64,000 bases of DNA from Amycolatopsis sp. FDAARGOS 1241 (GCF_016889705.1 NZ_CP069526.1:5952001-6016000), one strand, 5' to 3'. Positions 41,070 through 49,669 are shown, counted from the stretch's first letter. Notes: a model not told the origin generated them from the sequence alone. Numbers and translations are program-made.

Positions 41070-42428
41070 ATGGTCGCCACCACCGCCCGGACCAGGACTT
41101 CCGAGTTCTGCGCGTGGGTGCTCGACGCCTCTGTGGCGCCGTTGCCCGACGCGGTGGCGTACGCGGCCAGGCGGAGCCTGTTCAACGTGCTCGGCACGGC
41201 GATCGGCGCGGCGCCCACGCCCGCGGTCGAGGCGCTCCTGACGACTGCCCGCACGAGCGGTGGCACCGGCGCGGTCGTCGTGCCGGGCCGGGTGGACACC
41301 GTGGACTCCCACTGGGGCGCGATCATCGCCGGCACCGCCGCGCACCACGACGACTTCGACGACACGCACCTGGCCACCGTGATCCACCCCGGTGCCGCGA
41401 CGCTGGGCGCGATGCTGGCGCTGGCGACCGAACGGTGCGCGCCAGGCGCCCGCCTGCTCTCGGCGTTCGCGCTCGGCTGCGAGGTGCAGCTGCGGATCGG
41501 CGTGGCGATCTCCCCGAGCCACTACGACCGCGGCTGGCACATCACCGGCACCTGCGGCGTGTTCGGCGCGGCCGTGGCCGCGGGTGTGCTCATGGGGTTC
41601 TCCGCGCCTGAGCTGGCCCACGCGCTGGCGTGCGCGTCGACGATGGTGCTCGGTCACCGCGAGGGGTTCGGCAGCGCGACCAAGCCGTTCCACGCCGGCA
41701 AGGCCGCCGCCAACGGCGTGCTCGCGGCCCGGCTGGCGGCCGAGGGGGTGCCGGGGTTCGCCGACCCGCTCGGCGACCACGGCGTGCTGCCCGTGTTCGC
41801 CGACGCCGTGGACGGCGACGCGTTCGTGCGGGACGGCCGCTGGGAGCTCGAGGACAACACGTTCAAGCCGTACCCGTGCGGGATCGTCGCGCACCCGGCG
41901 ATCGACGCGGCGGTGGCGCTGGCGCCCCGCCTCACGGACCCGGGCGCGATCACCGGTGTCGAGGTGCGCTGCCACCCGCTCGTGCCGGAACTGATGGGCC
42001 GCCACCAGCCGAACGACGGGCTGCAGGCGAAGTTCAGCGCCCCCCACGCGGTGGCCGTCGGCCTGCTCGGCGGCCGCGCCGGCATCCCGGAATTCGGTGA
42101 CGCCCGCGCCGTGGACCCCGACGTGATCCGGCTGCGCGACCTGATCAGCTTGCGCCCCGTGCCCGGCTGTGCGCGCGACGAGGCGACCGTGACGATCTCC
42201 CTCGCCGATGGCGGGCGGCTGCGCGAGCACGTCGCCCACGCGCGCGGCAGCCTGGCCCGCCCGCTCACCGACGACGAACTGGGCGCGAAGGTGCGCGACC
42301 TCGTCGTCCCCGTTCTCGGTCCCGGGGCGCCGCGGCGGCTGTCCGCCGCCGTGCGGGACCTGGCCGCGGCACCCGATCCCCGGGCGCTCCTCGCGGCGAC
42401 CCGGCCGGCCGAGGGGGCCGACCGGTGA
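41070..42428 (+). CDS. MmgE/PrpD-family protein
   Basis: The 452-residue protein is of full family length. Blocks are AARRSLFNVLGTAIGAA, SHWGAIIAGTAAHHDDFDDTHLATVIHPGAATLGAMLAL (the HxDDFDDTH active-site motif), CEVQLRIGVAISPSHYDRGWHITGTCGVFGAAVAAG, FGSATKPFHAGKAAANGVLAARLA and LEDNTFKPYPCGIVAHPAIDAAV. PrpD is 2-methylcitrate dehydratase; family relatives include aconitate decarboxylase and other dehydratases. No citrate-synthase-type gene is nearby, so a role outside the methylcitrate cycle is likely. Confidence 0.88.
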   Translation: MVATTARTRTSEFCAWVLDASVAPLPDAVAYAARRSLFNVLGTAIGAAPTPAVEALLTTARTSGGTGAVVVPGRVDTVDSHWGAIIAGTAAHHDDFDDTHLATVIHPGAATLGAMLALATERCAPGARLLSAFALGCEVQLRIGVAISPSHYDRGWHITGTCGVFGAAVAAGVLMGFSAPELAHALACASTMVLGHREGFGSATKPFHAGKAAANGVLAARLAAEGVPGFADPLGDHGVLPVFADAVDGDAFVRDGRWELEDNTFKPYPCGIVAHPAIDAAVALAPRLTDPGAITGVEVRCHPLVPELMGRHQPNDGLQAKFSAPHAVAVGLLGGRAGIPEFGDARAVDPDVIRLRDLISLRPVPGCARDEATVTISLADGGRLREHVAHARGSLARPLTDDELGAKVRDLVVPVLGPGAPRRLSAAVRDLAAAPDPRALLAATRPAEGADR

Positions 42429-42521
42429 CCGCGAACCGCGCGAGCTCGTCCCGCCGCGGCCACCCCATCATCTCCCCCGCTCGTCCCCGCGAAGATCGAT
42501 CGAGCTGAAGGAGCCCGTGCC

Positions 42522-42566
42522 GTGAAGTCCACTACCGTTGCCCACGCGTTCGGAGCCGACTGGTGA
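42522..42566 (+). CDS. 14-codon small ORF, first of an overlapping chain
   Basis: GTG 42522 stands ten bases after GAAGGAG and reads MKSTTVAHAFGADW. Its TGA overlaps the GTG of the next small ORF (GTGA). The ribosome site is convincing, so initiation here is plausible. It may be a leader peptide or the remains of a larger gene. Confidence 0.4.
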   Translation: MKSTTVAHAFGADW

Positions 42567-42739
42567 GCCCGGCCCCTGTCCACCCCGCCACTGTCGAAGA
42601 CCGGGCCCTGGCCGCGTTCGCGTGCGCCATCGGGGCCGAAGTCACACCGCCCGCCGGTATCGTCACCGGAGCCGCCGGTCCGGCGGGCCCGTCCTCGCCG
42701 GAGCGGCCGCGTCCAGCCCGTCCGGAAGCCGATTGGTGA
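42563..42739 (+). CDS. 58-codon small ORF, second of the chain
   Basis: It starts at GTG 42563 by overlap and contains TVEDRALAAFACAIGAEV, then a Gly/Pro/Ser-rich part, ending EADW before TGA. I do not recognise it. It could be a degraded N-terminus of an MmgE/PrpD protein, whose family members begin with a similar Ala-rich helix, but this is weak. Its ending (GCCGATTGGTGA) nearly repeats that of the preceding ORF. Confidence 0.3.
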   Translation: MSPAPVHPATVEDRALAAFACAIGAEVTPPAGIVTGAAGPAGPSSPERPRPARPEADW

Positions 42740-42816
42740 CCGCACCGGCTACCAGCCCGACCCGGCACCGCCCCGCCACCCCCCTCGGCGAGGCGGTGCC
42801 CCACCTCCCCGGATGA
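42736..42816 (+). CDS. 26-codon small ORF, third of the chain
   Basis: GTG 42736 overlaps the previous stop, and TGA 42814-42816 overlaps the ATG of the following gene (ATGA). The product is Pro/Thr/Arg-rich (MTAPATSPTRHRPATPLGEA). There is no family. It is best seen as a coupling or vestigial frame that leads ribosomes into the short MmgE/PrpD-like gene. Confidence 0.3.
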   Translation: MTAPATSPTRHRPATPLGEAVPHLPG

Positions 42817-43454
42817 TGACCACCGAAGACCTCGTCACCGCCGTTCTCACGCCGCCGTCCGGCGTCGCGCTGGACCACGCCGCCGGCGAGCTCGCCCGCT
42901 TCCACCGCGCCGTCGCACTGGGCCGGGCCAGCACGGCCGCGCTCGCCGTGCGGCGGCTGCCCGGTCACGACGGCGACCCGGCGCGAACCGCCTGGTGCGA
43001 AGGCACTGCCGCGGCGTGCGCGGCTGGCCAGCCGATGTGGGTGGCCGTCTGCGCGGCCGCCGCCGCACTGGGCGAAGGGGACCCGCGCGGCGCAGTCCGG
43101 GCCGTCGCGATCGGCTACGGAGTGGCCGCCCGCGTGGCGGCCGCCCTCGGGCCCCGGCACGCGCTGTCGGGCTGGTGCCAGGAGACGACGGCGGGCGCGA
43201 TCGGCGCCGTCGCGGCGGCCGGGTGTGCCGCCGGGCTGACCGCCGCCCCGCTGCGCCACGCCGTCGGCATCTGCGCCACTCAGGCCGCCGGGTTGTCCGC
43301 CGCGGCCGAAACCCCGCTGGGCCCGCTGCAGGTCGGCAAGGCGGCGGGCAACGCCGTGGAAGCCGTGCTGCTGAGCCGCAACGGGTTCACCTCGGCCGAG
43401 CAGCCGCTCGAAGGAAGGCGCGGGCTCTACGCCCTGCTGTCCGAAGGGGACTGA
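42813..43454 (+). CDS. Short MmgE/PrpD-like protein (N-terminal helical domain only)
   Basis: The 213-residue protein covers only the helical first domain of MmgE/PrpD enzymes: RAVAIGYGVAARVAAALGPRHALSGWCQETTAGAIGAVAAAGCAAGLTAAPLRHAVGI, then GPLQVGKAAGNAVEAVLLSRNGFTSAEQPLEGRRG. The His-Asp-Asp motif seen in the gene upstream is missing, as is the whole C-terminal domain of a normal ~450-residue protein. It may be a regulatory or subunit-like relative, or a truncated copy. It lies between the full-length paralogue and an MFS gene (1-base gap to the latter). Confidence 0.65.
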   Translation: MMTTEDLVTAVLTPPSGVALDHAAGELARFHRAVALGRASTAALAVRRLPGHDGDPARTAWCEGTAAACAAGQPMWVAVCAAAAALGEGDPRGAVRAVAIGYGVAARVAAALGPRHALSGWCQETTAGAIGAVAAAGCAAGLTAAPLRHAVGICATQAAGLSAAAETPLGPLQVGKAAGNAVEAVLLSRNGFTSAEQPLEGRRGLYALLSEGD

Positions 43455-43455
43455 C

Positions 43456-44787
43456 GTGACGCTGCAGGCCAGGCTGGACCGCCTCCCGTGGTCGCGCTAC
43501 CAGTGGCAGGTGGCGGGGACGCTCGCGTTCTGCTTCGCGTTCGAGCTGGCCGACATCAATTCCTTCGCCTACGCCGCCCCCGCCGTGCACCATGCGCTGC
43601 GCGTCGGCTTCCGCGCCGTCTCGGTCGTCACCGCCGCCGGGTTCCTCGGCATGTTCACCGGGGCCGCGCTCGGCGGACGGCTCGCCGAACGGTTCGGGCG
43701 CCGCCGGGGCCTGCGCGCTTCGGTGGTGTGGTTTTCGGTGTGCTCCCTGGCCAACGCGGCCGCGTTCGACGCGACCACACTCACCGCGGCGCGGTTCCTG
43801 ACCGGGTGCGGCCTCGGCGCGATGACCGTCGTCGCCGTCACCTACCTCGCGGAGCTGGTACCCGCGAACCAGCGCGGCCGGCTGCAGGCGAGCACGCTCG
43901 CGGCCGGGCTGCCGGGCATCCCGGCCATGGCGTTCTCCGCGCGCGCGGTGATCGGCCTCGGTCCGCAGGGCTGGCGGCTGATCTTCGTGTTCGGCGCACT
44001 GGGCCTGGTGCCGCTGGTGATCACGAGGTGGCTGCCGGAATCACCGGCGTGGCTGCTGGCGCACGGGCGCGCGGCCGAAGCCGCCGACGCCGTCGCCGCG
44101 ATCGAGGGCCGGGTCGGGCGTCCGCTGCCGCCCGTGGTCGTCGCGGCGCCGGTGCCGGTGCCGCCGCGGCTTCGCGCCCGGCTGCTGTTCTTCGGGCCGC
44201 TCGGACGGCGCACGGTGCTGCTGATGACCGTGTGGGTCCTGCTCACGATCAGCTACTACGGCTTCGCGTCGTTCGCGCCGGCCCTGTTGCACGACCACGG
44301 GTTCACCCTCACCCACAGCGTCGGCTACACGGCGCTGACGACGCTGGGCGCGGTGCCCGGTGCGCTGCTCGCGTGGCCCGTCGCGGACCGCTTCGGCATG
44401 CGCGGCCCGATCACGGTGCTCAGCCTGCTGTTCGCCGGCTCGGGTGTCGCGTATGGACTGACGTTCGCGCCCACCGCCATCGTCGTGTTCGGTTTTCTCG
44501 TGGCCGCGCTGAACCAGGCGCTCGTGGCACTCATGTACTCCTATACGCCCCGGCTGTTCCCCGTGGAGATCCGCGCGACCGCCACCGGGATCTGCTACGG
44601 CGCGGGGCGGCTGCTCAACGCGTTCGGCCCGCTCGTGGTCGGGCAGATCTACCTGACGCTCGGCTACACGCCCGTGTTCGTGTTCGTCGGCGCCTGCGGC
44701 GCGCTGATCGCGGTTTCGGTGCTCGCGCTCGCCCCGCGGCGCGCGGCGCTGGCCCCGGTGGCCGAACCCGCGCCGAGCCCGGCCTGA
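43456..44787 (+). CDS. MFS transporter
   Basis: The 443-residue protein has 12 predicted helices. LADINSFAYAAPAV ends helix 1, GRLAERFGRRRGLRAS is the loop 2-3 motif, and RFLTGCGLGAMTVVAVTYLAELVPANQRGRLQAS covers helix 4 and its loop. LPESPAWLLAHGR is typical of sugar- and aromatic-acid-type symporters, and YTPRLFPVEIRATATGICYGAGRLLNA lies near helix 10. It probably imports the acid handled by the MmgE/PrpD proteins, as it follows them with a 1-base gap. The start is GTG 43456. Confidence 0.87.
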   Translation: MTLQARLDRLPWSRYQWQVAGTLAFCFAFELADINSFAYAAPAVHHALRVGFRAVSVVTAAGFLGMFTGAALGGRLAERFGRRRGLRASVVWFSVCSLANAAAFDATTLTAARFLTGCGLGAMTVVAVTYLAELVPANQRGRLQASTLAAGLPGIPAMAFSARAVIGLGPQGWRLIFVFGALGLVPLVITRWLPESPAWLLAHGRAAEAADAVAAIEGRVGRPLPPVVVAAPVPVPPRLRARLLFFGPLGRRTVLLMTVWVLLTISYYGFASFAPALLHDHGFTLTHSVGYTALTTLGAVPGALLAWPVADRFGMRGPITVLSLLFAGSGVAYGLTFAPTAIVVFGFLVAALNQALVALMYSYTPRLFPVEIRATATGICYGAGRLLNAFGPLVVGQIYLTLGYTPVFVFVGACGALIAVSVLALAPRRAALAPVAEPAPSPA

Positions 44788-44804
44788 GATGCGCCTCTGG
44801 ATCC

Positions 44805-45005
44805 TCAAGCCGGGAGGGCGTGCCGGATTTCGCGGGCGACGTGGCGTTCGAGGCATCGGATGATGTCGCGTCCGGTCAGTCCTTGTTTGGTTCGTTGTGG
44901 GGCCTAAGCCCGGGTCTGTGGGGTCGTAGCGCAGCCGGCACAGGACCATGCGGTAGAGGGCTGCGTTCGCCCGTCGGTCGGTGGTGGTGCGGCACCCACC
45001 CCAGC
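44805..45005 (-). pseudogene. IS110-family transposase, C-terminal remnant
   Basis: The minus strand reads TTTDRRANAALYRMVLCRLRYDP, then after a frame change RTKQGLTGRDIIRCLERHVAREIRHAL and a stop at 44805. This is the conserved C-terminal end of IS110/IS116-type transposases. The N-terminal DEDD domain is absent. The remainder of the gap up to 45180 holds no recognisable gene. Confidence 0.75.
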
Positions 45006-45181
45006 GGGCGGACAAGGCAGTGCCGGGGCGCCTCCGGCCAGGCTCCACTCAGATCACGCCGCTCAGCGAGTGACGTGCAGGCGGGGCCACCCGCACCGAG
45101 CGAGAGAGCTCAGCAAAGACACCAAGGTCGGTCAGACAACGGTTCGACTCGGGCGGATGACCCCGTACCCCATGGTCACCC

Positions 45182-46276
45182 TCAGACGCCCCAGTCCGCG
45201 ATGACCGCGGCGGTGTCCGCGCCCGGTTTCGGCGGCGGCGACGGCAGATCCGGCACGGTGCGCGAGAACCGCGGGGCCGGCGCGGGCTGCACCACGCCGT
45301 CGAGCTCGACCAGGCCGGCCCGCGCCGCGATGTGCGGGTGCGCGGCGACTTCGTCCGGTTCGAGCACGGGCGTGACGCAGGCGTCGACGTCGGCGAACAC
45401 CGCGGCCCACTCGTCGCGGGTGCGCGTGAGGAACTCCTTGGTGAACACCGTCCGAAGCGTCGGCCACCCCGCTTTGTCCATCTGCGGCGGCAAATCCGCT
45501 GGATCGAGGCCCAGCCCGGCGAGCAGCGCCGCGTAGAACTGCGGTTCCAGTGCGCCGACGGCGACGAACTTGCCGTCCGCGCACACGTAGGTGTCGTAAC
45601 ACGGCGCGCCGCCGTCGAGCAGGTTCACGCCGCGGTCGTCGGACCACTGGCCGAGTCCACGCAGCGACCACAGCATCTGCGCGAGCACACTCGTGCCGTC
45701 GACCATCGCGGCGTCGACGACCTGGCCCTGGCCGGTGCGTTCCCGTTCCCACAGCGCCGAAAGGATGCCGGTGAGCAGGAACATCGAGCCGCCGCCGAAG
45801 TCGCCGACGAGGTTGAGCGGCGGCACCGGCCGCTCGCGCGTGCGCCCGATCGCGTTCAGCACACCGACGAGGCCGATGTAGTTGATGTCGTGCCCGGCCC
45901 GCTGCGCCAGCGGACCGTCCTGGCCCCAGCCGGTCATGCGGCCGTAGACCAGCCGCGGGTTGCGCGCGTGGCAGTCGGCCGGGCCGACGCCGAGCCGTTC
46001 GGTGACGCCCGGTCGAAGACCCTCCACCAGCACGTCGGCCTTCCCGGCCAGCCGCAGCACGAGGTCGCGCCCCTCGGGCGATTTCAGGTCGGCCGCGACG
46101 GACCGGCGGCCGCGCAGCAGCGGGTCCGGCTTGCCACCGGACAGGTCCAGCGACCCCGACGGCCGCTCGACGCGCACGACGTCCGCACCCAGGTCGGCGA
46201 GCACCATGCACGCGTGGGGCCCGGGACCGATCCCAGCCAGCTCCACGACCTTCAGCCCGCTCAGCGGTCCCGCCAC
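45182..46276 (-). CDS. CaiB/BaiF-family CoA transferase (alpha-methylacyl-CoA racemase-like)
   Basis: The 364-residue protein starts [37 protein letters not shown] and continues [44 protein letters not shown], the family III CoA-transferase pattern. The central [17 protein letters not shown] holds the catalytic Asp. [17 protein letters not shown] and the His-containing segment favour alpha-methylacyl-CoA racemase-type members, which invert the 2-methyl centre of acyl-CoA esters. It stands alone on the minus strand, downstream of MarR with a 51-base gap. Confidence 0.88.
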   Translation of the reverse strand: MAGPLSGLKVVELAGIGPGPHACMVLADLGADVVRVERPSGSLDLSGGKPDPLLRGRRSVAADLKSPEGRDLVLRLAGKADVLVEGLRPGVTERLGVGPADCHARNPRLVYGRMTGWGQDGPLAQRAGHDINYIGLVGVLNAIGRTRERPVPPLNLVGDFGGGSMFLLTGILSALWERERTGQGQVVDAAMVDGTSVLAQMLWSLRGLGQWSDDRGVNLLDGGAPCYDTYVCADGKFVAVGALEPQFYAALLAGLGLDPADLPPQMDKAGWPTLRTVFTKEFLTRTRDEWAAVFADVDACVTPVLEPDEVAAHPHIAARAGLVELDGVVQPAPAPRFSRTVPDLPSPPPKPGADTAAVIADWGV

Positions 46277-46327
46277 GTGCCCTCCTCGGCGTCTTCCGGT
46301 GCCCGATCCCCCGGACCCTACCGGGAC

Positions 46328-46735
46328 TCAGACGGCCAGTTTGGTGAGCAGCGCCACGAGCTGCTCGCGTTCGCGGGCGTCGAGCGGCGCCAGCATCGAT
46401 TCGTTCACGCCCTCGACCACGGGGACCGCCGCCGCCAGCAGCTCTTCCCCGGCCGGGGTGAGCCGCAGCTCGCGGCGCCGCCGGTCGGTGCCCACGGTCC
46501 GCTCGATCAGGCCGCGCTCTTCCAAGCGCAGCAACAAGTTCGCGAGAGTGGCCTTGTCGGTCGCGGCTCGCTGCCCCGCCGACGCCTGGTCCAGCCCGGG
46601 CGTCTCCGAGATCGCGATCAGCACGGCGTACTGCGGCTTCGTGAGCCCGGGCAGCTTCGCCTGCCAGCGGGCACCGTGCTCCTGCATCGCCCGCCGCATG
46701 GCGTGGAACACGGACTGGTCCATCCGGCTCGTCAT
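46328..46735 (-). CDS. MarR-family transcriptional regulator
   Basis: The 135-residue protein starts at ATG 46735. The MarR winged helix is LTKPQYAVLIAISETPGLDQASAGQRAATDKATLANLLLRLEERGLIERT, followed by the wing TDRRRRELRLTPAGEELL and a dimerisation helix. It is divergent from the decarboxylase operon. The intervening 60 bases hold a perfect 14-bp palindrome, so it probably represses both itself and ubiX/ubiD until an aromatic acid binds. It may also transcribe into the CoA transferase gene. Confidence 0.9.
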   Translation of the reverse strand: MTSRMDQSVFHAMRRAMQEHGARWQAKLPGLTKPQYAVLIAISETPGLDQASAGQRAATDKATLANLLLRLEERGLIERTVGTDRRRRELRLTPAGEELLAAAVPVVEGVNESMLAPLDAREREQLVALLTKLAV

Positions 46736-46763
46736 GGTCCCGATGTTATTATGGAGACGAACG

Positions 46764-46777
46764 GTTCGTATACGAAC
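46764..46777. promoter_or_regulatory. MarR operator in the divergent promoter
   Basis: GTTCGTATACGAAC is a perfect 14-bp palindrome between the MarR start (46735, minus) and the UbiX start (46796, plus). CATAAT on the minus strand near 46752 could be the MarR -10. Confidence 0.75.
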
Positions 46778-46795
46778 TAGTCGAAGGAGGACATC

Positions 46796-47410
46796 GTGCG
46801 GCTGATCGTCGGCATGACGGGTGCGACCGGGGCGCCGTTCGGCGTCCGGCTGCTCGAGGTGCTGCGCGCGATGCCGGACGTGGAGACGCACCTGGTGCTG
46901 AGCCGCTGGGCCCGCACCACGATCCGGCTGGAGACCTCGCTGTCCGCGCACGAGGTCGGCAAGCTCGCCGACGTCGTGTACTCCCCCGACGACCAGGCTG
47001 CCGCGATCTCGTCCGGCTCGTGCCGGACCGACGGGATGGTGGTGATCCCCTGCAGCATGAAAACGCTCGCCGGGATCCGCACCGGCTACTCCGAAGGCCT
47101 GCTGGGCCGCGCCGCCGACGTGGTGCTCAAGGAGCGCCGCAAGCTGGTGCTGGTGCCGCGCGAGACGCCGCTTTCGGAGATCCACCTGGAGAACATGCTC
47201 GCGCTCACCCGCATGGGCGCGGTTCTCGTGCCGCCGATGCCCGCCTTCTACAACCACCCGGAAACGCTCGACGACGTGCTCGACCACGTCGTCGCCCGCG
47301 TGCTCGACCAGTTCGGCCTGTCCGCGCCCGCGGCCCGCCGCTGGACCGGGCTGACCGGGCCGAACACCCCGGAGGACCCATGCCCCACGACGACCTCAGG
47401 TCGTTCCTGA
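46796..47410 (+). CDS. UbiX-type flavin prenyltransferase (decarboxylase subunit B)
   Basis: The 204-residue protein starts at GTG 46796 behind GAAGGAGGAC. It has MTGATGAPFGVRLLEVL (FMN phosphate loop), CRTDGMVVIPCSMKTLAGIRTGYSEGLLGRAADVVLKERRKLVLVPRETPLS (prenyl-phosphate and flavin-binding region) and MGAVLVPPMPAFYNHPETLDD. UbiX makes the prenylated FMN cofactor that UbiD requires. It overlaps the ubiD-type gene by 31 bases. The gene order B-C-D is that of vdcBCD-type systems for vanillate or 4-hydroxybenzoate decarboxylation. Confidence 0.93.
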   Translation: MRLIVGMTGATGAPFGVRLLEVLRAMPDVETHLVLSRWARTTIRLETSLSAHEVGKLADVVYSPDDQAAAISSGSCRTDGMVVIPCSMKTLAGIRTGYSEGLLGRAADVVLKERRKLVLVPRETPLSEIHLENMLALTRMGAVLVPPMPAFYNHPETLDDVLDHVVARVLDQFGLSAPAARRWTGLTGPNTPEDPCPTTTSGRS

Positions 47411-48801
47411 CCACGCTCGAGGAACAGGGCCAGCTGCTGCGGGTGACCGAGCAGGTCGCGCCCGAGCCCGACCTCGCCGCGGCCGCCAACGCCGTGACGA
47501 AGCTCGGCGGCGCCGCGCCCGCGCTGTACTTCGACGACGTGGCCGGGTTCACCGACGCCCGCATCGCGCTCAACGTGCACGGTTCGTGGGCCAACCACGC
47601 GCTCGCGCTGGGACTGCCCGCCGACACGGGCGTGAAGGACCAGGTCGCGGAGTTCATCCGGCGCTGGGAGTCGTTCCCGGTCCCGGTCGAGCGGCGCGCC
47701 GATCCGCCCTGGGCGGAAAACGTGATCGAGGGCGCGGACGTCGACCTGTTCTCCGTGCTGCCCCTGTTCCGCCTCAACGACGGCGACGGCGGCTTCTACC
47801 TGGACAAAGCCGCCGTCGTCTCGCGCGATCCGGAGGACCCGGAGAACTCGGGCAAGCAGAACGTCGGCATCTACCGCTTGCAGGTGAAGGGCCGGGCCGA
47901 GTTGGGCATCCAGCCCGTGCCGGTGCACGACATCGCGCTGCAGCTGGCGAAGGCCGAGCGCGTCGGCGAGGACCTGCCCGTGGCCATCGCGCTGGGCAAC
48001 GACCCGGTGATCCCGATCGTGGCCGCCACACCGCTGGCCTACGACCAGAATGAGTACGAGCTGGCGGGCGCCCTGCGCGGCGCCCCGTGTCCCGTCACCG
48101 CCGCGCCCCTGACCGGCCTCGACGTGCCGTGGGGCGCGGAAGCGGTGCTGGAAGGCGTGATCGTCGGCCGGCGGCGCGAGCTGGAGGGCCCCTTCGGCGA
48201 GTTCACCGGGCACTACTCCGGCGGCCGCAGCATGCCTGTCATCCGCATCGATCGGATTTCCTACCGCACGCGTCCGGTGTTCGAATCGCTCTACCTCGGC
48301 ATGCCGTGGACCGAAATCGACTACCTCATGGCCGCGAACACGTGCGTGCCGATCCACCAGCAGCTCAAGGCCGACTTCCCCGAGGTGCAGGCCGTCAACG
48401 CCATGTACACCCACGGCTTGCTCGCCATCATCTCGACCGAACGCCGCTACGGCGGGTTCGCCAAGGCCGTCGGCATGCGCGCGATGACCACACCCCACGG
48501 CCTCGGGTACGTGAAGACAGTGATCCTCGTCGACGAGGACGTCGACCCGTTCGACCTGCCGCAGGTCATGTGGGCGATGTCCACGAAGGTCAACGCCGCA
48601 GGCGACGTGCTGATCCTGCCGAACCTGCCCGTGGTCGCCCTCGACCCGTCGGCCCAGCCCGCCGGCATCACGCACAAGATGATCATCGACGCCACCACAC
48701 CCGTCGCACCCGACGACCGGGGCCACTTCAGCCAGCCGGTGCGCGACTTGCCGGAGACCGCGGCGTGGGTGGACAAACTGCGCGCACTGGCCGCCCGATG
48801 A
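47380..48801 (+). CDS. UbiD-family non-oxidative hydroxyarylic acid decarboxylase (subunit C)
   Basis: The 473-residue protein starts at ATG 47380 after GGAGGACCC within the ubiX end. The UbiD triad is visible: Arg in KQNVGIYRLQVKG, and the two Glu residues of LEGPFGEFTGHYSG. Other blocks are ADVDLFSVLPLFRLN, YDQNEYELAGALRG and THKMIIDATTPVAPDDRG. It uses prenyl-FMN and Mn/K ions to decarboxylate an aromatic acid reversibly, probably vanillate- or 4-hydroxybenzoate-like, as the three-gene set suggests. Cytoplasmic. Confidence 0.93.
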   Translation: MPHDDLRSFLTTLEEQGQLLRVTEQVAPEPDLAAAANAVTKLGGAAPALYFDDVAGFTDARIALNVHGSWANHALALGLPADTGVKDQVAEFIRRWESFPVPVERRADPPWAENVIEGADVDLFSVLPLFRLNDGDGGFYLDKAAVVSRDPEDPENSGKQNVGIYRLQVKGRAELGIQPVPVHDIALQLAKAERVGEDLPVAIALGNDPVIPIVAATPLAYDQNEYELAGALRGAPCPVTAAPLTGLDVPWGAEAVLEGVIVGRRRELEGPFGEFTGHYSGGRSMPVIRIDRISYRTRPVFESLYLGMPWTEIDYLMAANTCVPIHQQLKADFPEVQAVNAMYTHGLLAIISTERRYGGFAKAVGMRAMTTPHGLGYVKTVILVDEDVDPFDLPQVMWAMSTKVNAAGDVLILPNLPVVALDPSAQPAGITHKMIIDATTPVAPDDRGHFSQPVRDLPETAAWVDKLRALAAR

Positions 48802-48824
48802 CCCGCCCGGAAGGAGCCCGTCCC

Positions 48825-49055
48825 GTGTCCTGCCCCCGCTGCGACCACCCCGAAGTCGCGACACTCGCCGACTCGCCCGTGCCCGGCGTGTGGCAGGTGC
48901 TGCAGTGCGCGCGCTGCCGTTACACCTGGCGCACCACGGAACCGAAGCGCCGCACCGACCGCGCCGCCTATCCCGACGCGTTCCGGCTCACCCCCGCGGA
49001 CATCACCTCGGCCGACGAGGTTCCCGCCGTGCCCCCGCTAGAGTCGCGCGCATGA
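48825..49055 (+). CDS. Hydroxyarylic acid decarboxylase small subunit D (VdcD-like)
   Basis: I chose GTG 48825, eight bases after AAGGAG, rather than ATG 48798; this gives 76 residues, the family length. The sequence SCPRCDHPEVATLADSPVPG, WQVLQCARCRYTWRTTEP and YPDAFRLTPADI follows subunit D proteins closely. Two CxxC pairs (CPRC, CARC) suggest a zinc ribbon. The subunit is needed for full activity of the C subunit in some actinomycete and Bacillus systems. It overlaps the next small gene (ATGA). Confidence 0.9.
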   Translation: MSCPRCDHPEVATLADSPVPGVWQVLQCARCRYTWRTTEPKRRTDRAAYPDAFRLTPADITSADEVPAVPPLESRA

Positions 49056-49321
49056 GCGACACACTGATGTGGGAAGTCCGCGCCGCCCCCGGCCGCCAGC
49101 AGGATCTGCTCGACTGGGTGGAGGCCACCGCGGTCCCCGCCCTCAAAGCCACGCCGGACCTGGCCGCCGCCGACGTGTACCTCGGCGGACAGGACCGGGT
49201 CGTCGTGATCGCGCGCTGGATCGCGACCACTCCGCCGCGCCTGCCCGACCCGCCGGAGGAGCTGCTGGCGCGTCCCGTCGCGCAGTGGCCGTTCCAGCAC
49301 CACAGCCGGATCGCGCCCTGA
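49052..49321 (+). CDS. Small alpha/beta-barrel-like protein of the decarboxylase operon
   Basis: The 89-residue protein begins MSDTLMWEVRAAPGRQQDLLDWVEATAVPAL and has VYLGGQDRVVVIARW as a second strand pair and a Trp/His-rich end (VAQWPFQHHSRIAP). The strand-helix-strand layout and size suggest a dimeric ferredoxin-like fold. I cannot name the family. The ATGA overlap with subunit D makes it a fourth member of the operon, so a role with the aromatic acid or its phenol product is plausible. Confidence 0.6.
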   Translation: MSDTLMWEVRAAPGRQQDLLDWVEATAVPALKATPDLAAADVYLGGQDRVVVIARWIATTPPRLPDPPEELLARPVAQWPFQHHSRIAP

Positions 49322-49369
49322 GCCGATAGGTTGGGGTGGCCGGAACGACATTCCTCTTGGAGGGCACCG

Positions 49370-49669
49370 ATGACAGTGGCGCAGATCGCCTACATCCGTC
49401 CGAAAGCGGGCAAAGAGGCGGAGGTGGAGCGGGTGCTGCGCGGGCTCGTCGATGCGGCGCGGCAGGAAGAGGGCACGTTGCTCTACCTGCTCAACCGCCG
49501 CGAGGACGAGTTCGTGTTCTACGAGATGTTCGCGGACGCGGACGCGCTGAAGGTCCACAGTGGCAACGACGCGCTGCGCGGATTGGTCGCGCGGGCCGAC
49601 CAGCTGCTCGACGGCGGGATCAAGGTCGAGAAGGTGACGTACCTCGACGGAGCGGGCCGCTTCAGCTGA
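49370..49669 (+). CDS. Antibiotic biosynthesis monooxygenase (ABM) domain protein
   Basis: ATG 49370 follows GGAGGGCACCG and gives 99 residues. The protein shows a single ABM half barrel: VAQIAYIRPKAGKEAEVERVLRGLVDAARQEEGTLLYLLNRRED, EFVFYEMFADADALKVHSGNDALRGL, and a last strand IKVEKVTYLD. Such small proteins form dimers that oxidise quinols or detoxify reactive products. It stands 48 bases after the decarboxylase operon and could process phenols released by it, but no direct link is shown. Confidence 0.85.
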   Translation: MTVAQIAYIRPKAGKEAEVERVLRGLVDAARQEEGTLLYLLNRREDEFVFYEMFADADALKVHSGNDALRGLVARADQLLDGGIKVEKVTYLDGAGRFS

